Shown one piece after another: positions 1 through 9,295 of a stretch of DNA of 64,000 nt (the stretch's first letter is position 1; each line of letters begins with the position of its first letter). The notes beneath the pieces are model-generated. The model was not told the origin of the DNA and made no database searches. It worked only from the letters and a program-made list of their open reading frames with translations. The stretch is from Pinirhizobacter soli (GTDB taxonomy: Bacteria > Pseudomonadota > Gammaproteobacteria > Xanthomonadales > Rhodanobacteraceae). Location of the stretch: NCBI RefSeq assembly GCF_015905305.1, contig NZ_JADZLQ010000001.1:1388599-1452598 (forward strand), in the 5' to 3' direction. The translations under genes and the position numbers were made by a program.

Positions 1-1551
1 CGCCAGGCCATCGACGCCGGTGGCGGTGTGGTAGCGCTTGACCAGGCCGTCCATCAGCAGCTCGCGTTCGATCGCCGCCACCGTGTTGGCCACCCTTGCA
101 TCGTCCGCCGGCACGATGCCACAGAGGGTCACCAGCAGCAGCGAGGCGTCCAGTTCGTCCGAGCCGTAGGACTGCACGAAATACTGCCCCTCCGGATGCA
201 CGCCATGTTCGAGAATCTCCTGGCGCAGTTCATCGGCGAGCTTCGACCATGCCGCGCGTTTTTCCGGCGGCAGTTGTTCGTTGGGACTGTCGGCCGATCG
301 CCGCAGGGCCAGCCAGGCCATCGCCCGTGAGTGCACGAAGCAGCGCGGACGGCCACGGATTTCCCATATGCCTTCGTCCGGATCGTTGAGCACCTTGGCC
401 AGGTGGTCGATGAAAAGCACCTGGAGGGTGTCGGCGGCGTATTCGTGGTCGAAGTCGTTCGGCGCTGAAAAGATGCCCGAGCGGATGGCATGGTCGAACA
501 CGCCCACCATCTCGCCGTAGATGTCCATCTGGAACTGCTCGCTGGCCGCGTTGCCGATGCGCACGGGAGCGGAATTCTCATAGCCGGGAAGCCAGGGCAG
601 TTCGTGTTCGTGCATGCGGCGCTCGCCGGCCACGCCATACATGATCTGGATCTGGTCAGGCGCCCCGGCAATGGCGCGGCGGATCCAGTCGCGCCAGGCC
701 ACGGCCTCCTCGTGGTAGCCGGCGTTCATCAGCGCCGTCAGTACGAAGGTGGCGTCCCGGGCCCAGCAGTAGCGGTAGTCCCAGTTCCGCTCGCCACCGA
801 TCGCTTCGGGCAGCGACGTGGTGGGCGCGGCGATGATGGCTCCCGTGGGGAGATACGAGAGGCCCTTGAGGGTGATCAGCGAGCGATGCACCAGCTCTGC
901 CCATTGTCCCGTTTCCGGGCAGCCGCGTGACCAGCCCGCCCAGAACGCCTCGGTGGCCTCCAGCGCTTCACGCACGTCGCGCGCCTCGGGCATGGGCAGG
1001 TACGAGCGACCATATTCGAGTGAGAACGGAACCGCTTCGCCGGCGCTCACGGTGAAGGTGGCGACACTGCGCATGTCGCGTCCCTGCACGGTGACGGGAC
1101 TGCGCCGCACCAGCAGGTCGGGCCCGGCGATGGCACGCAGGCTGCCGTCGTCCATGCCCGTGACCCAGGGGATACTGCGCCCGTAGTCGAAACGGATCAC
1201 CAGTTCCTCATGCATGTCCATCGAACCCCGGAGGCCCTCGACCACACGCATCACGCCGACACGTTCGCCATCGACGGGCATGAAATCGATCACGCGCACC
1301 GCAGCGTCGGCCGTTTTCCAGGTGGTCTCCAGCACCAGTCCGCCGTCGCGATACCGCCGCGAGCTGCGCGCGGCAGGATCCAGTGGCGCCAGCAACCAGC
1401 GGCCGTGCCCGCTGCTCCCCAGGATCGCCGCGAAGCATGCGGCGTTATCGAAACGCGGCAGGCAGAGCCAGTCAATCGAGCCGTTGCGGCAGACCAGGGC
1501 AGCCGACCGGCAGTTGCCGATCATGGCGTAGTCTTCGATCCGAGCAGCCAA
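1..1551 (-). CDS. Glycoside hydrolase family 15 protein (glucoamylase/trehalase-like), 3' end cut by window edge
   Basis: Hydrolyses terminal alpha-glucosidic bonds in the GH15 family; whether the substrate is trehalose or a maltodextrin cannot be told from sequence. The frame is open from 1551 to the left edge (517 codons visible), so the C-terminus is missing. The N-terminus has the family hallmark AARIEDYAMIGNCRSAALV and GSIDWLCLPRFD; the (alpha/alpha)6-barrel catalytic part has GERNWDYRYCWARDA and EGIWEIRGRPRCFVHSRAMA, where the Glu of IWEIRG is in the usual general-acid position. I chose a TTG start at 1551 because AAGGAA (1558-1563) lies 6 bases upstream and the conserved ARIEDY begins only two codons later; the first ATG (1524) would cut into that motif. 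No signal peptide, so cytoplasmic. Single gene, tail-to-head with the antiporter gene downstream of 1635. Confidence 0.9.
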   Translation of the reverse strand, partial: MAARIEDYAMIGNCRSAALVCRNGSIDWLCLPRFDNAACFAAILGSSGHGRWLLAPLDPAARSSRRYRDGGLVLETTWKTADAAVRVIDFMPVDGERVGVMRVVEGLRGSMDMHEELVIRFDYGRSIPWVTGMDDGSLRAIAGPDLLVRRSPVTVQGRDMRSVATFTVSAGEAVPFSLEYGRSYLPMPEARDVREALEATEAFWAGWSRGCPETGQWAELVHRSLITLKGLSYLPTGAIIAAPTTSLPEAIGGERNWDYRYCWARDATFVLTALMNAGYHEEAVAWRDWIRRAIAGAPDQIQIMYGVAGERRMHEHELPWLPGYENSAPVRIGNAASEQFQMDIYGEMVGVFDHAIRSGIFSAPNDFDHEYAADTLQVLFIDHLAKVLNDPDEGIWEIRGRPRCFVHSRAMAWLALRRSADSPNEQLPPEKRAAWSKLADELRQEILEHGVHPEGQYFVQSYGSDELDASLLLVTLCGIVPADDARVANTVAAIERELLMDGLVKRYHTATGVDGLA

Positions 1552-1634
1552 GGGGCGTTCCTTGCGGGGAGAACGCCAGCCAGTGTAGCGACGCTGATGT
1601 AAGCGCGGCGTGTCCTTCGGCTTTCCTTACGGTT

Positions 1635-3272
1635 TCAGCCAGCGGCAGGCAGCAGGGCCACCATCGCCCGCCCGGTCTCGGTCTCGGCCATCACCACTTC
1701 GCTTGCCCCTTGTGTCGCCAGGTGCACGGCAGGTTCCGCATCGTGGGCACGCGCCACGATGAAAAGGCCCGGATGCTTGGCACGCGCTACGCGCACCACC
1801 TCGCCCGCCTCGAAGGGGTCGGGGATGGTGACGATCAGCGCGGCAGCGCCGGGCAGGTTCAACACATCAAGGACGTCGTCGCCCGAGGCCTGGCCAAGCA
1901 CCGCTTCCACGCCCTGCGCCCGGAGCTCCGCCACGCGCTCGTCGACGACGTCCACCACCAGCACCTGGCGACCGGCGGCACGCAGGTCCTGTACCGTGGC
2001 TCGGCCCACGCGACCGTAACCCACCACCACGACGTGGCCTGCCAGCCCCGTGACCACGAAGGGAATGTCCGTGACCGGTTCGCTGGCCGGTTCCTCGCGC
2101 AGGCGATCGAGCCACTTGAACATCAGCGGATTGACCAGGATCGAAACGATCGCCGCGGCCAGCAGGATGTCGCGCGCGGGACCGGAAAGGAAACCCAGGC
2201 TCACGCCGAGACCCGCCAGGATGAACGAGAATTCACCGATCTGCGCCAGGCTGATGCCAATGGTCATGGCTGTGCGTTTTGGACGTCCAAACGCACGCAC
2301 GATCACATAGGCCACCAGGCCCTTGCCGAGGGTGATGATCAGGAAGGCTGCAAGCACGGTAAGGGGGTGCTCGAGCAGCACGTGCCAATTGAACAGCATG
2401 CCGATGGACACGAAGAACAGCACGGCGAAGGCATCGCGCAGTGGCAGGGTGTCTTCCGCCGCCTGCTGGGCGAGCTTGGATTCGCCCATCATCATGCCGG
2501 CCAGGAACGCGCCCAATTCGAACGACACGCCAAACAGGTGCGCAGCCCCGAAGGCGATGCCCAGCGCGATCGCCAGCACCGCCAGGCGAAACAGTTCGCG
2601 CGAGCCGCTATACGCCACGAATTTCAACAGCCACGGGATGAAGCGCTTGCCGACAATCAGCATCAGGGCCACGAACAGGCCCACCTTGCCCAGGGTGATG
2701 GCGATGGTCACCCACAGGCTGCGACTGCTTTCGGCCTGCTCGGGCGAGCCCACGCTTGCCAACGCCGGCAGCAGCACCAGTGCAAGCACCATGGCGAGGT
2801 CTTCGACAATCAGCCAGCCCACCGCGATGCGGCCACGGGATGTTTCAAATAGATGTCGCTCTTCGAGCGCGCGCAGCAACACCACCGTGCTTGCGACCGA
2901 CAAGGCCAGCCCAAAGACAAAACCCTGCGCCAGCGGCCAGTCCAGGGCCCAGCCCAGGCCCATGCCCATCACCGTGGTGACTGCCATCTGCACCAACGCG
3001 CCGGGAATGGCTACGGCTTTTACTTCAAGGAGGTCTTTCAGGGAAAAATGCAAACCCACGCCGAACATCAGCAGGATCACGCCAAGTTCCGCCAGTTCCT
3101 GGGCCAGGTGCGCGTTGGCGACATAGCCCGGGGTGAAGGGCCCGGCCACCACGCCTGCCAGCAGATAACCGGCCAGGGCTGGAAGCTTCAACCGGTGCGC
3201 CGCCATGCCGAAGATGAACGCCAGGACCAAACCACCCACCAGGGTGAGAATAAGCGGCTGGGCATCGTGCAT
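1635..3272 (-). CDS. ybaL: YbaL/KefB-type cation:proton antiporter (CPA2) with RCK_N domain
   Basis: Inner-membrane monovalent cation/H+ antiporter of the CPA2 family, 545 residues, matching the length of E. coli YbaL (about 558). Residues 1-385 form some 12 hydrophobic segments, with the strongly YbaL-like stretches GYLLAGVVAGPFTPGYVA, LGVILLMFGVGLHFSLKD and AQIGEFSFILAGLG. After about residue 410 comes a Rossmann-type RCK_N/TrkA-N domain beginning VVVVGYGRVGR (GxGxxG), which in this family binds NAD(H) or related ligands and gates transport. ATG start chosen; the first residues MHDAQPLILTLVGGLVLAF align with YbaL. It stands alone between the GH15 gene and recQ. No KefF/KefG-type ancillary subunit is next to it, which favours YbaL over a glutathione-gated Kef system. 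Confidence 0.92.
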   Translation of the reverse strand: MHDAQPLILTLVGGLVLAFIFGMAAHRLKLPALAGYLLAGVVAGPFTPGYVANAHLAQELAELGVILLMFGVGLHFSLKDLLEVKAVAIPGALVQMAVTTVMGMGLGWALDWPLAQGFVFGLALSVASTVVLLRALEERHLFETSRGRIAVGWLIVEDLAMVLALVLLPALASVGSPEQAESSRSLWVTIAITLGKVGLFVALMLIVGKRFIPWLLKFVAYSGSRELFRLAVLAIALGIAFGAAHLFGVSFELGAFLAGMMMGESKLAQQAAEDTLPLRDAFAVLFFVSIGMLFNWHVLLEHPLTVLAAFLIITLGKGLVAYVIVRAFGRPKRTAMTIGISLAQIGEFSFILAGLGVSLGFLSGPARDILLAAAIVSILVNPLMFKWLDRLREEPASEPVTDIPFVVTGLAGHVVVVGYGRVGRATVQDLRAAGRQVLVVDVVDERVAELRAQGVEAVLGQASGDDVLDVLNLPGAAALIVTIPDPFEAGEVVRVARAKHPGLFIVARAHDAEPAVHLATQGASEVVMAETETGRAMVALLPAAG

Positions 3273-3324
3273 GGAACCTCCGTGGCGAACCTATGGGCAA
3301 TTTAGCCCCATTATGGCCGCGTTT

Positions 3325-5133
3325 TTAGCGGTTAAGCACTGCCAGGAAGTCGCGGCCGTAGCGCTTGAGCTTGGCCTCACCCACGCCGCTGATCTGCGCC
3401 ATGTCGTCTTCGTTGGCCGGCAGCGCACGCAACATCGCAAGCAAGGTTGCATCGTGGAAGATCACATAGGCCGGCACGCCGTGCTGACGGGCGAGCTCGC
3501 CGCGAAGTTTTCGCAGTTCGTCCCACAATTCCTGTTCGGTAGCCTCGATGCCCAGCGTGGCAGCGCCCGCCGCGGGTTTATCGCGCGTCCGGCGGCCGCG
3601 GGCGGGACGGGCGTCCTCGCGCAGCTGTACCGACCGTTCACCCTTGAGCACGGCGCGGCTGTCGTCGGTGAGCCTGAGCGTGCCGAACTCGCCCTCGGCT
3701 TCGAGCAGGCCCGCCGCCAGCAGCTGCCGGAACACCGACCGCCATTGCGTGGCATCGAAGTCCTGGCCGATGCCGAAGGTGGTGAGCCGGTCATGGCCGA
3801 GCGAGGTCATGCGCTCGTTGTCCTGGCCGCGCAGGATATCAATGACATGCCCGGCACCGAATCGCTGGCCACTGCGGTAGACGGCCGACAGTGCCTTTTG
3901 CGCCGCCACCGTGGCATCCCATGTCTTCGGTGGCGAAAGACAGTTGTCGCAGTTGCCGCAGGTGGGCGGCGCCGCCTCGCCGAAAGCTTCGAGCAACAGT
4001 GCGCGGCGGCAGCGCGTGGCTTCGGCATATGCCAGCAGCGATTCGAGCTTCTGCCGCTCCACGCGCTTGCGATCGTCGCCGGCCTCGGACTGGGCGATCA
4101 TCTGGCTCATGGTCACCACATCGGCCAGGCCGTAGATCATCCAGGCATCGGCGGGCAAGCCGTCACGGCCGGCACGGCCGGTTTCCTGGTAGTAGCCTTC
4201 GATGCTGCGCGGAAGATCAAGATGGGCCACGAAACGGACATCGGGTTTGTCGATGCCCATGCCGAAGGCCACCGTGGCCACCATCACCACGCCGTCTTCG
4301 CGCAGGAACCTTTGCTGGTTGCGCGTGCGCGTGGCGGCATCGAGGCCCGCGTGGTAGGGCAACGCTTCGATGCCGGCGTCGGACAGCCATGCCGCAGTGT
4401 CTTCCACTTTTCGCCGGCTAAGGCAGTACACGATGCCAGCCTCGCCACGATGCGCGTCGAGGAAATCCTGCACCTGCCGGCGCGGGTTGCCGCGCGGCGC
4501 GACGTGGTAGCGGATATTGGGTCGATCAAAGCTTGAAAGGAAAACCTGTGCGTCCTGCAGTGACAGGCGCTCGATGATCTCCTCGCGCGTACGATGATCG
4601 GCGGTGGCTGTAAGGGCGATGCGGGGTACATGGGGAAAGCGTTCGTGCAGTACCGCCAGCTGCCGGTATTCAGGCCGGAAGTCGTGTCCCCATTGCGACA
4701 CGCAATGTGCTTCGTCGATAGCGAACAAGGCCACTTCCGTACGCTCGAGCAATGCCAGGAAGCGCCCGGTGAGCAAGCGTTCCGGCGCCACGTACAAGAG
4801 GTTCAGCGAACCTGCGAGGAACTGCCCTTCGACATCGCGTTGTTCTTCAGCCGACAGGCTGGAGTTCAGTACGGCGGCGGACACGCCGGCCTCGACAAGC
4901 GCGTCTACCTGATCCTGCATCAGGGCGATCAACGGCGAGACCACGATGGCCGTGCCCGCGCGCATCAGTGCCGGCACCTGGAAGCACAGCGATTTGCCGC
5001 CACCGGTGGGCATCAGCACCAGGGCGTCGCCGCCTTCGGCGACATGGCCGACAATGGCTTCCTGCTGGCCGCGGAAGCCGGGATAACCGAAGACGGATGA
5101 AAGGATATGGTGGGCGGAAGGCTGCATGCCCAT
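3325..5133 (-). CDS. recQ: ATP-dependent DNA helicase RecQ
   Basis: 3'-to-5' superfamily 2 DNA helicase acting in RecF-pathway repair and fork processing. With the start at 5133 it is 602 residues, the usual RecQ length. Visible order: helicase motif I TGGGKS at residues 43-48, DEAH box DEAHC at 140-144 followed by [14 protein letters not shown], motif [11 protein letters not shown], the zinc-binding RQC part with [10 protein letters not shown] and CGNCDNC, and a C-terminal HRDC domain ending in [13 protein letters not shown]. The reading frame continues upstream to 5238, but that extension has no RecQ character and would overlap the ATL gene (stop at 5174), so ATG 5133 (or 5127, two codons later) is preferred. 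Likely a single-gene unit or cotranscribed with the ATL gene 40 bases upstream. Confidence 0.95.
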   Translation of the reverse strand: MGMQPSAHHILSSVFGYPGFRGQQEAIVGHVAEGGDALVLMPTGGGKSLCFQVPALMRAGTAIVVSPLIALMQDQVDALVEAGVSAAVLNSSLSAEEQRDVEGQFLAGSLNLLYVAPERLLTGRFLALLERTEVALFAIDEAHCVSQWGHDFRPEYRQLAVLHERFPHVPRIALTATADHRTREEIIERLSLQDAQVFLSSFDRPNIRYHVAPRGNPRRQVQDFLDAHRGEAGIVYCLSRRKVEDTAAWLSDAGIEALPYHAGLDAATRTRNQQRFLREDGVVMVATVAFGMGIDKPDVRFVAHLDLPRSIEGYYQETGRAGRDGLPADAWMIYGLADVVTMSQMIAQSEAGDDRKRVERQKLESLLAYAEATRCRRALLLEAFGEAAPPTCGNCDNCLSPPKTWDATVAAQKALSAVYRSGQRFGAGHVIDILRGQDNERMTSLGHDRLTTFGIGQDFDATQWRSVFRQLLAAGLLEAEGEFGTLRLTDDSRAVLKGERSVQLREDARPARGRRTRDKPAAGAATLGIEATEQELWDELRKLRGELARQHGVPAYVIFHDATLLAMLRALPANEDDMAQISGVGEAKLKRYGRDFLAVLNR

Positions 5134-5173
5134 CGATTTTAGCAGGCGCGACACGGCAACCCGATGTCGGCGT

Positions 5174-5533
5174 TCAACCCCAGATCGCGCGATCCAGATC
5201 CGCGTCCAGCCCGAAGCTCGCCATCGGCACGCGGCCATCGACCACCTTCACGCCTTCCTTGCGCAACCGCCGGCACTGCTCGAGGTAACCCCGCGAACCT
5301 GCCGGGATGCCGATGCGGCCGTCGGAGCGGAGCACGCGGTGCCACGGCAGGGTAGAGCGATCCGGGGCCTGCCCCAGCACCTTGCCGATCAACCGGGCAC
5401 GGCCCGGAAAACCCGCACGCTGGGCGATGGCGCCATAGCTGGCCACGCGCCCGGCGGGAATGGCGTACACGGCATCCCAGATCGCTTGGTTGCGCAGGTC
5501 GATGTCGGTGGATTCGTCACGTTTTCCGGCCAT
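5174..5533 (-). CDS. Alkyltransferase-like (ATL) DNA repair protein, MGMT family
   Basis: 119-residue stand-alone MGMT-type DNA-binding domain (family of E. coli YbaZ/eAtl). Such proteins flip O6-alkylguanine and flag it for nucleotide excision repair, but cannot dealkylate it. The decisive feature is LPWHRVL, where the alkyl-accepting Cys of true methyltransferases (PCHRV) is Trp; the following [22 protein letters not shown] is typical. The N-terminal part [21 protein letters not shown] is the helix-turn-helix side of the fold. I start it at ATG 5533; upstream codons in frame give a low-quality extension. Its neighbour on the same strand is recQ, another repair gene, suggesting a small repair unit. 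It is divergent from the small gene starting at 5601. Confidence 0.9.
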   Translation of the reverse strand: MAGKRDESTDIDLRNQAIWDAVYAIPAGRVASYGAIAQRAGFPGRARLIGKVLGQAPDRSTLPWHRVLRSDGRIGIPAGSRGYLEQCRRLRKEGVKVVDGRVPMASFGLDADLDRAIWG

Positions 5534-5600
5534 ATCCCGACCCCGTTTGCAGGAACGGCAGGTTACCATCGTGGTCACCTTCCAGCCGGACGCACATCCC

Positions 5601-6005
5601 ATGCGCCACTTCGAGGCGGTACGTTCGCACCTGGCTTCCAGCCACGAACTCAAGCACAACGACCCGTACCTCATCAGCTTCGACGTCATCGTGGCCGGTG
5701 GGCGCCACCAGGGCATTTACCTGGCGGAGCTGGAAGACGACGCCGGGCTGCGTTACTTGCGCATTTCCACCCCGGTAGGCCCCCTGGCCGGCACCGATGC
5801 CCGGCGCTGCCTGCGCTTCAACTGGGAACAGCGCACGGGCTACCTGGCCTCGGCCGACCTCGACGGCTCGCCCTACCTGCACCTGTGCGAAAACCGGCCC
5901 TACGCCCTGCTCAACGTGGCCGAGCTGGACCGCCTGATAGAGGAGCTATCCACCCTGGGCGATGTCCTGGAGCAAGCCATCGCCTCGGACGACGACGAGT
6001 TCTAG
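5601..6005 (+). CDS. Conserved hypothetical protein, possibly a CesT/YbjN-like small chaperone fold
   Basis: Acidic soluble protein of 134 residues; I cannot assign a function. Alternating strands (YLISFDVIVAGGRHQGIYLAEL, LRYLRISTPVGPL) and a motif of the kind LRFNWEQRTGYLA followed by LHLCENRP and an acidic C-terminal helix ending SDDDEF recall the one-domain alpha/beta fold of type III chaperones and YbjN-like proteins. That is a resemblance by eye only. The start is uncertain: ATG 5601 lacks a clear Shine-Dalgarno, whereas GTG 5571, ten codons earlier, sits 8 bases after CAGG (5559-5562). It is divergent from the ATL gene and convergent with pit, with only 14 bases between stops. Confidence 0.6.
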   Translation: MRHFEAVRSHLASSHELKHNDPYLISFDVIVAGGRHQGIYLAELEDDAGLRYLRISTPVGPLAGTDARRCLRFNWEQRTGYLASADLDGSPYLHLCENRPYALLNVAELDRLIEELSTLGDVLEQAIASDDDEF

Positions 6006-6019
6006 CGGGCACAAGGCCG

Positions 6020-7144
6020 TTACCAGAGGCCCCGGGTAAGCATCACCAGCCCATAGGCCACGAGCGCTGTCACGGGAAGCGTGAGGATCCACGCCCACAC
6101 CATGCGCTCGACCACCGACCAGCGAATGGCGTTGAGCCGCTTGGCGGCGCCCACGCCCATGATCGACGCCGACACGTTATGCGTGGTCGACACCGGGATG
6201 CCGGCGACGGACGCGGCCAGGATCACCGCGGCGGAACTGAACTCCGCGGCAAACCCGTTGATCGGATGGAGCTTGACCATCTTGTGGCCGAGCGTCTTGA
6301 TGATCCGCCAACCGCCGCCGGCGGTACCGGCCGCCATGGTGAGCGCGCAGACCACCTTCACCCATACCGGCACGGGGAACCCACCGTTGGGATCGTGCGG
6401 GATGCGTAGCCACGACAGCCATTCGGGCAGGTGGACGAACTGGCCGGCGGCCGTGGCCGATGCCAGTGCCAGGGCGATGATGCCCATGCTCTTCTGCGCA
6501 TCGTTCATGCCATGGGCAAGGCCCATCGCCGAGGCCGACACGATCTGCGCCTTGCCGAAGAAGCTGTTGACGAAGGGCGTGCGACCGAAGCGCCGCGCGA
6601 ACCCCTGGCGCGAAGCGAACCAGCCCAAGAGCGCGTAGAGGCTGCCCATCAGCACGAAACCGATCACCAGGCCCGCGATCGGCGAGATCACCATCGGCAG
6701 GATCACCTTGGGAATGACGCCCTTGCCGAGCCACCAGTGCGGACCGGGCTGCAGCCAGATGATCGAATGGATGTCATTGGACGACGCCGCCAGCGCCGCA
6801 CCGCAAAGGCCGCCCACCAGGGCGTGGCTGGAACTGGATGGCAAGCCCAGCCACCAGGTGAGGAGGTTCCATAGCGTGGCGCCGAGCAATCCGCAGATCA
6901 GCAGTTGCGGACCGACATCCAGCACGCCGGTGTTGATCAGGCCGGCGGCGATGGTGGCTGCCACCGCGGTACCCCACAAGGCACCGGCGAGATTGGTAAC
7001 CGCGGCCAGCACCACCGCCTGCCCTGGCGTAAGCACCTTGGTCGCCACCACCGTGGCGATCGAGTTGGCCGTATCGTGGAAACCGTTGATATAGGTGAAG
7101 GCCAGGGCAATCAGCACCACTGCCAGCAACATGCCAAGGCTCAT
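6020..7144 (-). CDS. pit: Inorganic phosphate transporter, PiT family
   Basis: Low-affinity proton-coupled inner-membrane phosphate (metal-phosphate) transporter, 374 residues. The two PiT signature repeats are present: YINGFHDTANSIATVVATKVL near the N-terminus and GLAHGMNDAQKSMGIIALAL in the second half, separated by a hydrophilic loop. About ten membrane segments are visible, including GLPSSSSHALVGGLCGA and IPVSTTHNVSASIMGVGAA, the paired SSSHA/STTH elements. It lies 49 bases downstream of a DUF47 gene on the same strand, the standard PiT partner, so the two are very probably cotranscribed. Confidence 0.95.
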   Translation of the reverse strand: MSLGMLLAVVLIALAFTYINGFHDTANSIATVVATKVLTPGQAVVLAAVTNLAGALWGTAVAATIAAGLINTGVLDVGPQLLICGLLGATLWNLLTWWLGLPSSSSHALVGGLCGAALAASSNDIHSIIWLQPGPHWWLGKGVIPKVILPMVISPIAGLVIGFVLMGSLYALLGWFASRQGFARRFGRTPFVNSFFGKAQIVSASAMGLAHGMNDAQKSMGIIALALASATAAGQFVHLPEWLSWLRIPHDPNGGFPVPVWVKVVCALTMAAGTAGGGWRIIKTLGHKMVKLHPINGFAAEFSSAAVILAASVAGIPVSTTHNVSASIMGVGAAKRLNAIRWSVVERMVWAWILTLPVTALVAYGLVMLTRGLW

Positions 7145-7193
7145 GCGCGCACCCGCGCGGCAATGGTGACGTTCGTAGGCACCGTGGCGTCCT

Positions 7194-7823
7194 TCAGGAG
7201 TTCTTCAAGACGATCGAATAGACGACATTGCCAACGTCACGGCACTTGTCCACGGCCTTTTCGAAGAGTTCGAACAGATCCTTCGCCAGCATCACGCGCA
7301 AGGGGTCCGAGCCCTCGGCGTAGAGCGTGCGGTAGGGCTCAAGCAGCAGGCGGTCGGCTTCGGATTCGAGCGCGTTCAGGCTATCGCGCAGTTTCTTCAC
7401 CCGGTCGATCTTCAGCCCCTTGCGGAGCTCGCCGATCATCTGCACCACCACCGAGGCTGACTGTTCCAGAAGCGCCGCGCGCTGGTCGAAATCGATGCCG
7501 TGCAGGCGGTCGGCCACGATCACGTAGCGCTCGGCGAATTTTTCGATCGACTTGGGAATCTTGTAAAGGGCGGAATTCAGCGCTTCGATGTCCTCGCGGT
7601 CGAGCGCGGTGACGAAGGTATTGACCAGTTCCTCGCCGATCTGCCGGTGCAGGGCTTTCTCGCGGGCGCGAGCCGTGCTGAAGGCGGCCATCACCGGGGC
7701 GCGATCGGATCGGGTCACCAGCTCGTGCATGGCTCGGGCACTCTCCCGGGCAGCCTCGGCGCTCTGTTCCAGCAGGCCGTAGAACTTGTCGCCTTTGCCG
7801 AACATCGTTTGCAGTGAAAACAT
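7194..7823 (-). CDS. DUF47 (TIGR00153) PhoU-like phosphate transport accessory protein
   Basis: 209-residue helical PhoU-like protein of the DUF47 family, which is nearly always encoded next to a PiT transporter and is thought to modulate it. It starts MFSLQTMFGKGDKFYGLLEQSAE, typical for the family (a short N-terminus then FGKGDKFYGLLE); the rest is acidic/basic amphipathic helix with no membrane segment. Start ATG 7823 is preferred over upstream in-frame codons because the conserved family N-terminus begins there and AGGG lies about 9 bases upstream. First gene of a probable two-gene operon with pit. Divergent from the CorC/HlyC-type gene, with about 146 bases between them. Confidence 0.93.
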   Translation of the reverse strand: MFSLQTMFGKGDKFYGLLEQSAEAARESARAMHELVTRSDRAPVMAAFSTARAREKALHRQIGEELVNTFVTALDREDIEALNSALYKIPKSIEKFAERYVIVADRLHGIDFDQRAALLEQSASVVVQMIGELRKGLKIDRVKKLRDSLNALESEADRLLLEPYRTLYAEGSDPLRVMLAKDLFELFEKAVDKCRDVGNVVYSIVLKNS

Positions 7824-7969
7824 GTACTTACGCCCTGATGACGGAATATGTGAAGGCAATAAGTCGGTAATGTTACAGGAGCCGGGCATTCGGCAAGGTC
7901 CCTGGCGGCACATCCGCAAGCCTGCCAGGGCGCTACACTGGTTGGCCTTGCCTCGTGCAAAGTCGAGCA

Positions 7970-9295
7970 ATGCTCAGCGAAATTTTCGTCGTCTTCGTCC
8001 TGGCCGTGGTCAATGGCTTCTTCGCCCTCTCCGAGATGGCGATCGTCGCCTCGCGCAAGAGTCGCCTGAAGCAGATGGCGCGCGACAGTCGCCGCGCCCG
8101 CGTGGCGGTCAGGCTCTCAGAATCACCCGAACGCTTCCTGTCCACGGTGCAAGTGGGTATTACCCTGGTGATCCTTGCCACCGGCGCCGCCGCCGGCGAT
8201 GCCCTGGGCGAGCACTTCACCGCCCTGCTGCATAACGGCGAGCCCACCTGGCTCGCTCCCTACGCCCGCGTGCTGGGCTGGCTGGCCGGCTTCGGGCTGA
8301 GCGCCTTCATGCAGATCGTGATCGGCGAGTTGGTGCCCAAGCGCGCCGCACTGGCAGCACCTGAAAAAGTCGCCTGCGCCATCGCCATCCCGATGCTGGT
8401 GCTCTCGCGGATCTGCCTGCCGTTCGTCTGGCTGGTGAACCACGCCAGCACATTGATCCTGCGCATCTTCGGCCTGCATCGCATTTCGCGCAGTGCCGCC
8501 AGCGAAGAAGAGATCCGCATGCTGGTGGCCGAGAGCGCCGAACAGGGCGTGCTCGATGCCGACGAGCGCAATATGGTGAGCCGCGTGCTTCGCCTGGGGG
8601 ATCGCACCGTCGACGGCGTGATGACCCCGCGCAAGCGCATCGCCTGGCTCGACATCGCAGCCCCGCGCGAGGAAAACATCCAGGTGATGCGGCAGACGCC
8701 GTATTCCCGCTATCCGGTCTATCGCGGCGACGAAAGCGACGTGGTGGGCGTGGTGGAGGTCAAGCGCCTGCTGCACCATGTATCCATCGGCCAGCAGGAC
8801 ATCTTCACCGACATGGTCAAGCCGCTGTTCGTGCCGGCGACTGCGCGCGCGCTCGACCTGATGGAGGCCTTCCGCGAAGCGGGCACCTCGATGGCACTGG
8901 TGGTGGATGAATACGGCGACATCGAGGGCATGGTCACCATCAACAACCTGCTGGCAGCCGTGGTCGGCGCCACCGCGCCCAGCGACAACAACGACGACGT
9001 CGCCGGCCCCATCGTGCGCCGCGCCGACGGCAGCTACCTAGTGGATGGCGCGCTGCCGGCCGACGACCTTCGCGAGTTGTTGCAGGCCCATGCGCTGCCC
9101 CACGAGGCCGAACACGAGTACCGCACGGTCGGCGGGATGATGGTGGCGCAGTTCGGCCACATCCCGGCGGTCGGCGAACGCTTCAGCTGGCAAGGCCACG
9201 ATTTCGAAGTGCTCGACCTCGATGGCGCCCGCATCGACAAGGTGTTGGTGGTGCCCGCCGCCAACGACGAAGGCGAGGACGACGGCACCGGCTAA
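7970..9295 (+). CDS. CorC/HlyC (CNNM) family membrane protein with CBS pair
   Basis: Membrane protein of the CNNM/'hemolysin' family, linked to magnesium/cobalt efflux or resistance; 441 residues. Order: DUF21 (CNNM) transmembrane domain in residues 1-190 (LSEIFVVFVLAVVNGFFALSE, GFGLSAFMQIVIGELVPK), then two CBS domains at about 205-330 (VDGVMTPRKRIAWLD, MALVVDEYGDIEGMVTI), then a C-terminal CorC_HlyC (transporter-associated) domain at about 345-425 with YRTVGGMMVAQFGHIPAVG. The start is ATG 7970; a GTG five codons earlier exists, but neither has a strong ribosome site. The 3' end overlaps the end of trmJ on the other strand by 4 bases (convergent). Confidence 0.9.
   Translation: MLSEIFVVFVLAVVNGFFALSEMAIVASRKSRLKQMARDSRRARVAVRLSESPERFLSTVQVGITLVILATGAAAGDALGEHFTALLHNGEPTWLAPYARVLGWLAGFGLSAFMQIVIGELVPKRAALAAPEKVACAIAIPMLVLSRICLPFVWLVNHASTLILRIFGLHRISRSAASEEEIRMLVAESAEQGVLDADERNMVSRVLRLGDRTVDGVMTPRKRIAWLDIAAPREENIQVMRQTPYSRYPVYRGDESDVVGVVEVKRLLHHVSIGQQDIFTDMVKPLFVPATARALDLMEAFREAGTSMALVVDEYGDIEGMVTINNLLAAVVGATAPSDNNDDVAGPIVRRADGSYLVDGALPADDLRELLQAHALPHEAEHEYRTVGGMMVAQFGHIPAVGERFSWQGHDFEVLDLDGARIDKVLVVPAANDEGEDDGTG

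Noticed and set aside
1383-2852. Long plus-strand frame over the antiporter gene
   Set aside because: Low-complexity His/Gln/Arg composition and no family similarity; the minus strand is an obvious CPA2 antiporter.
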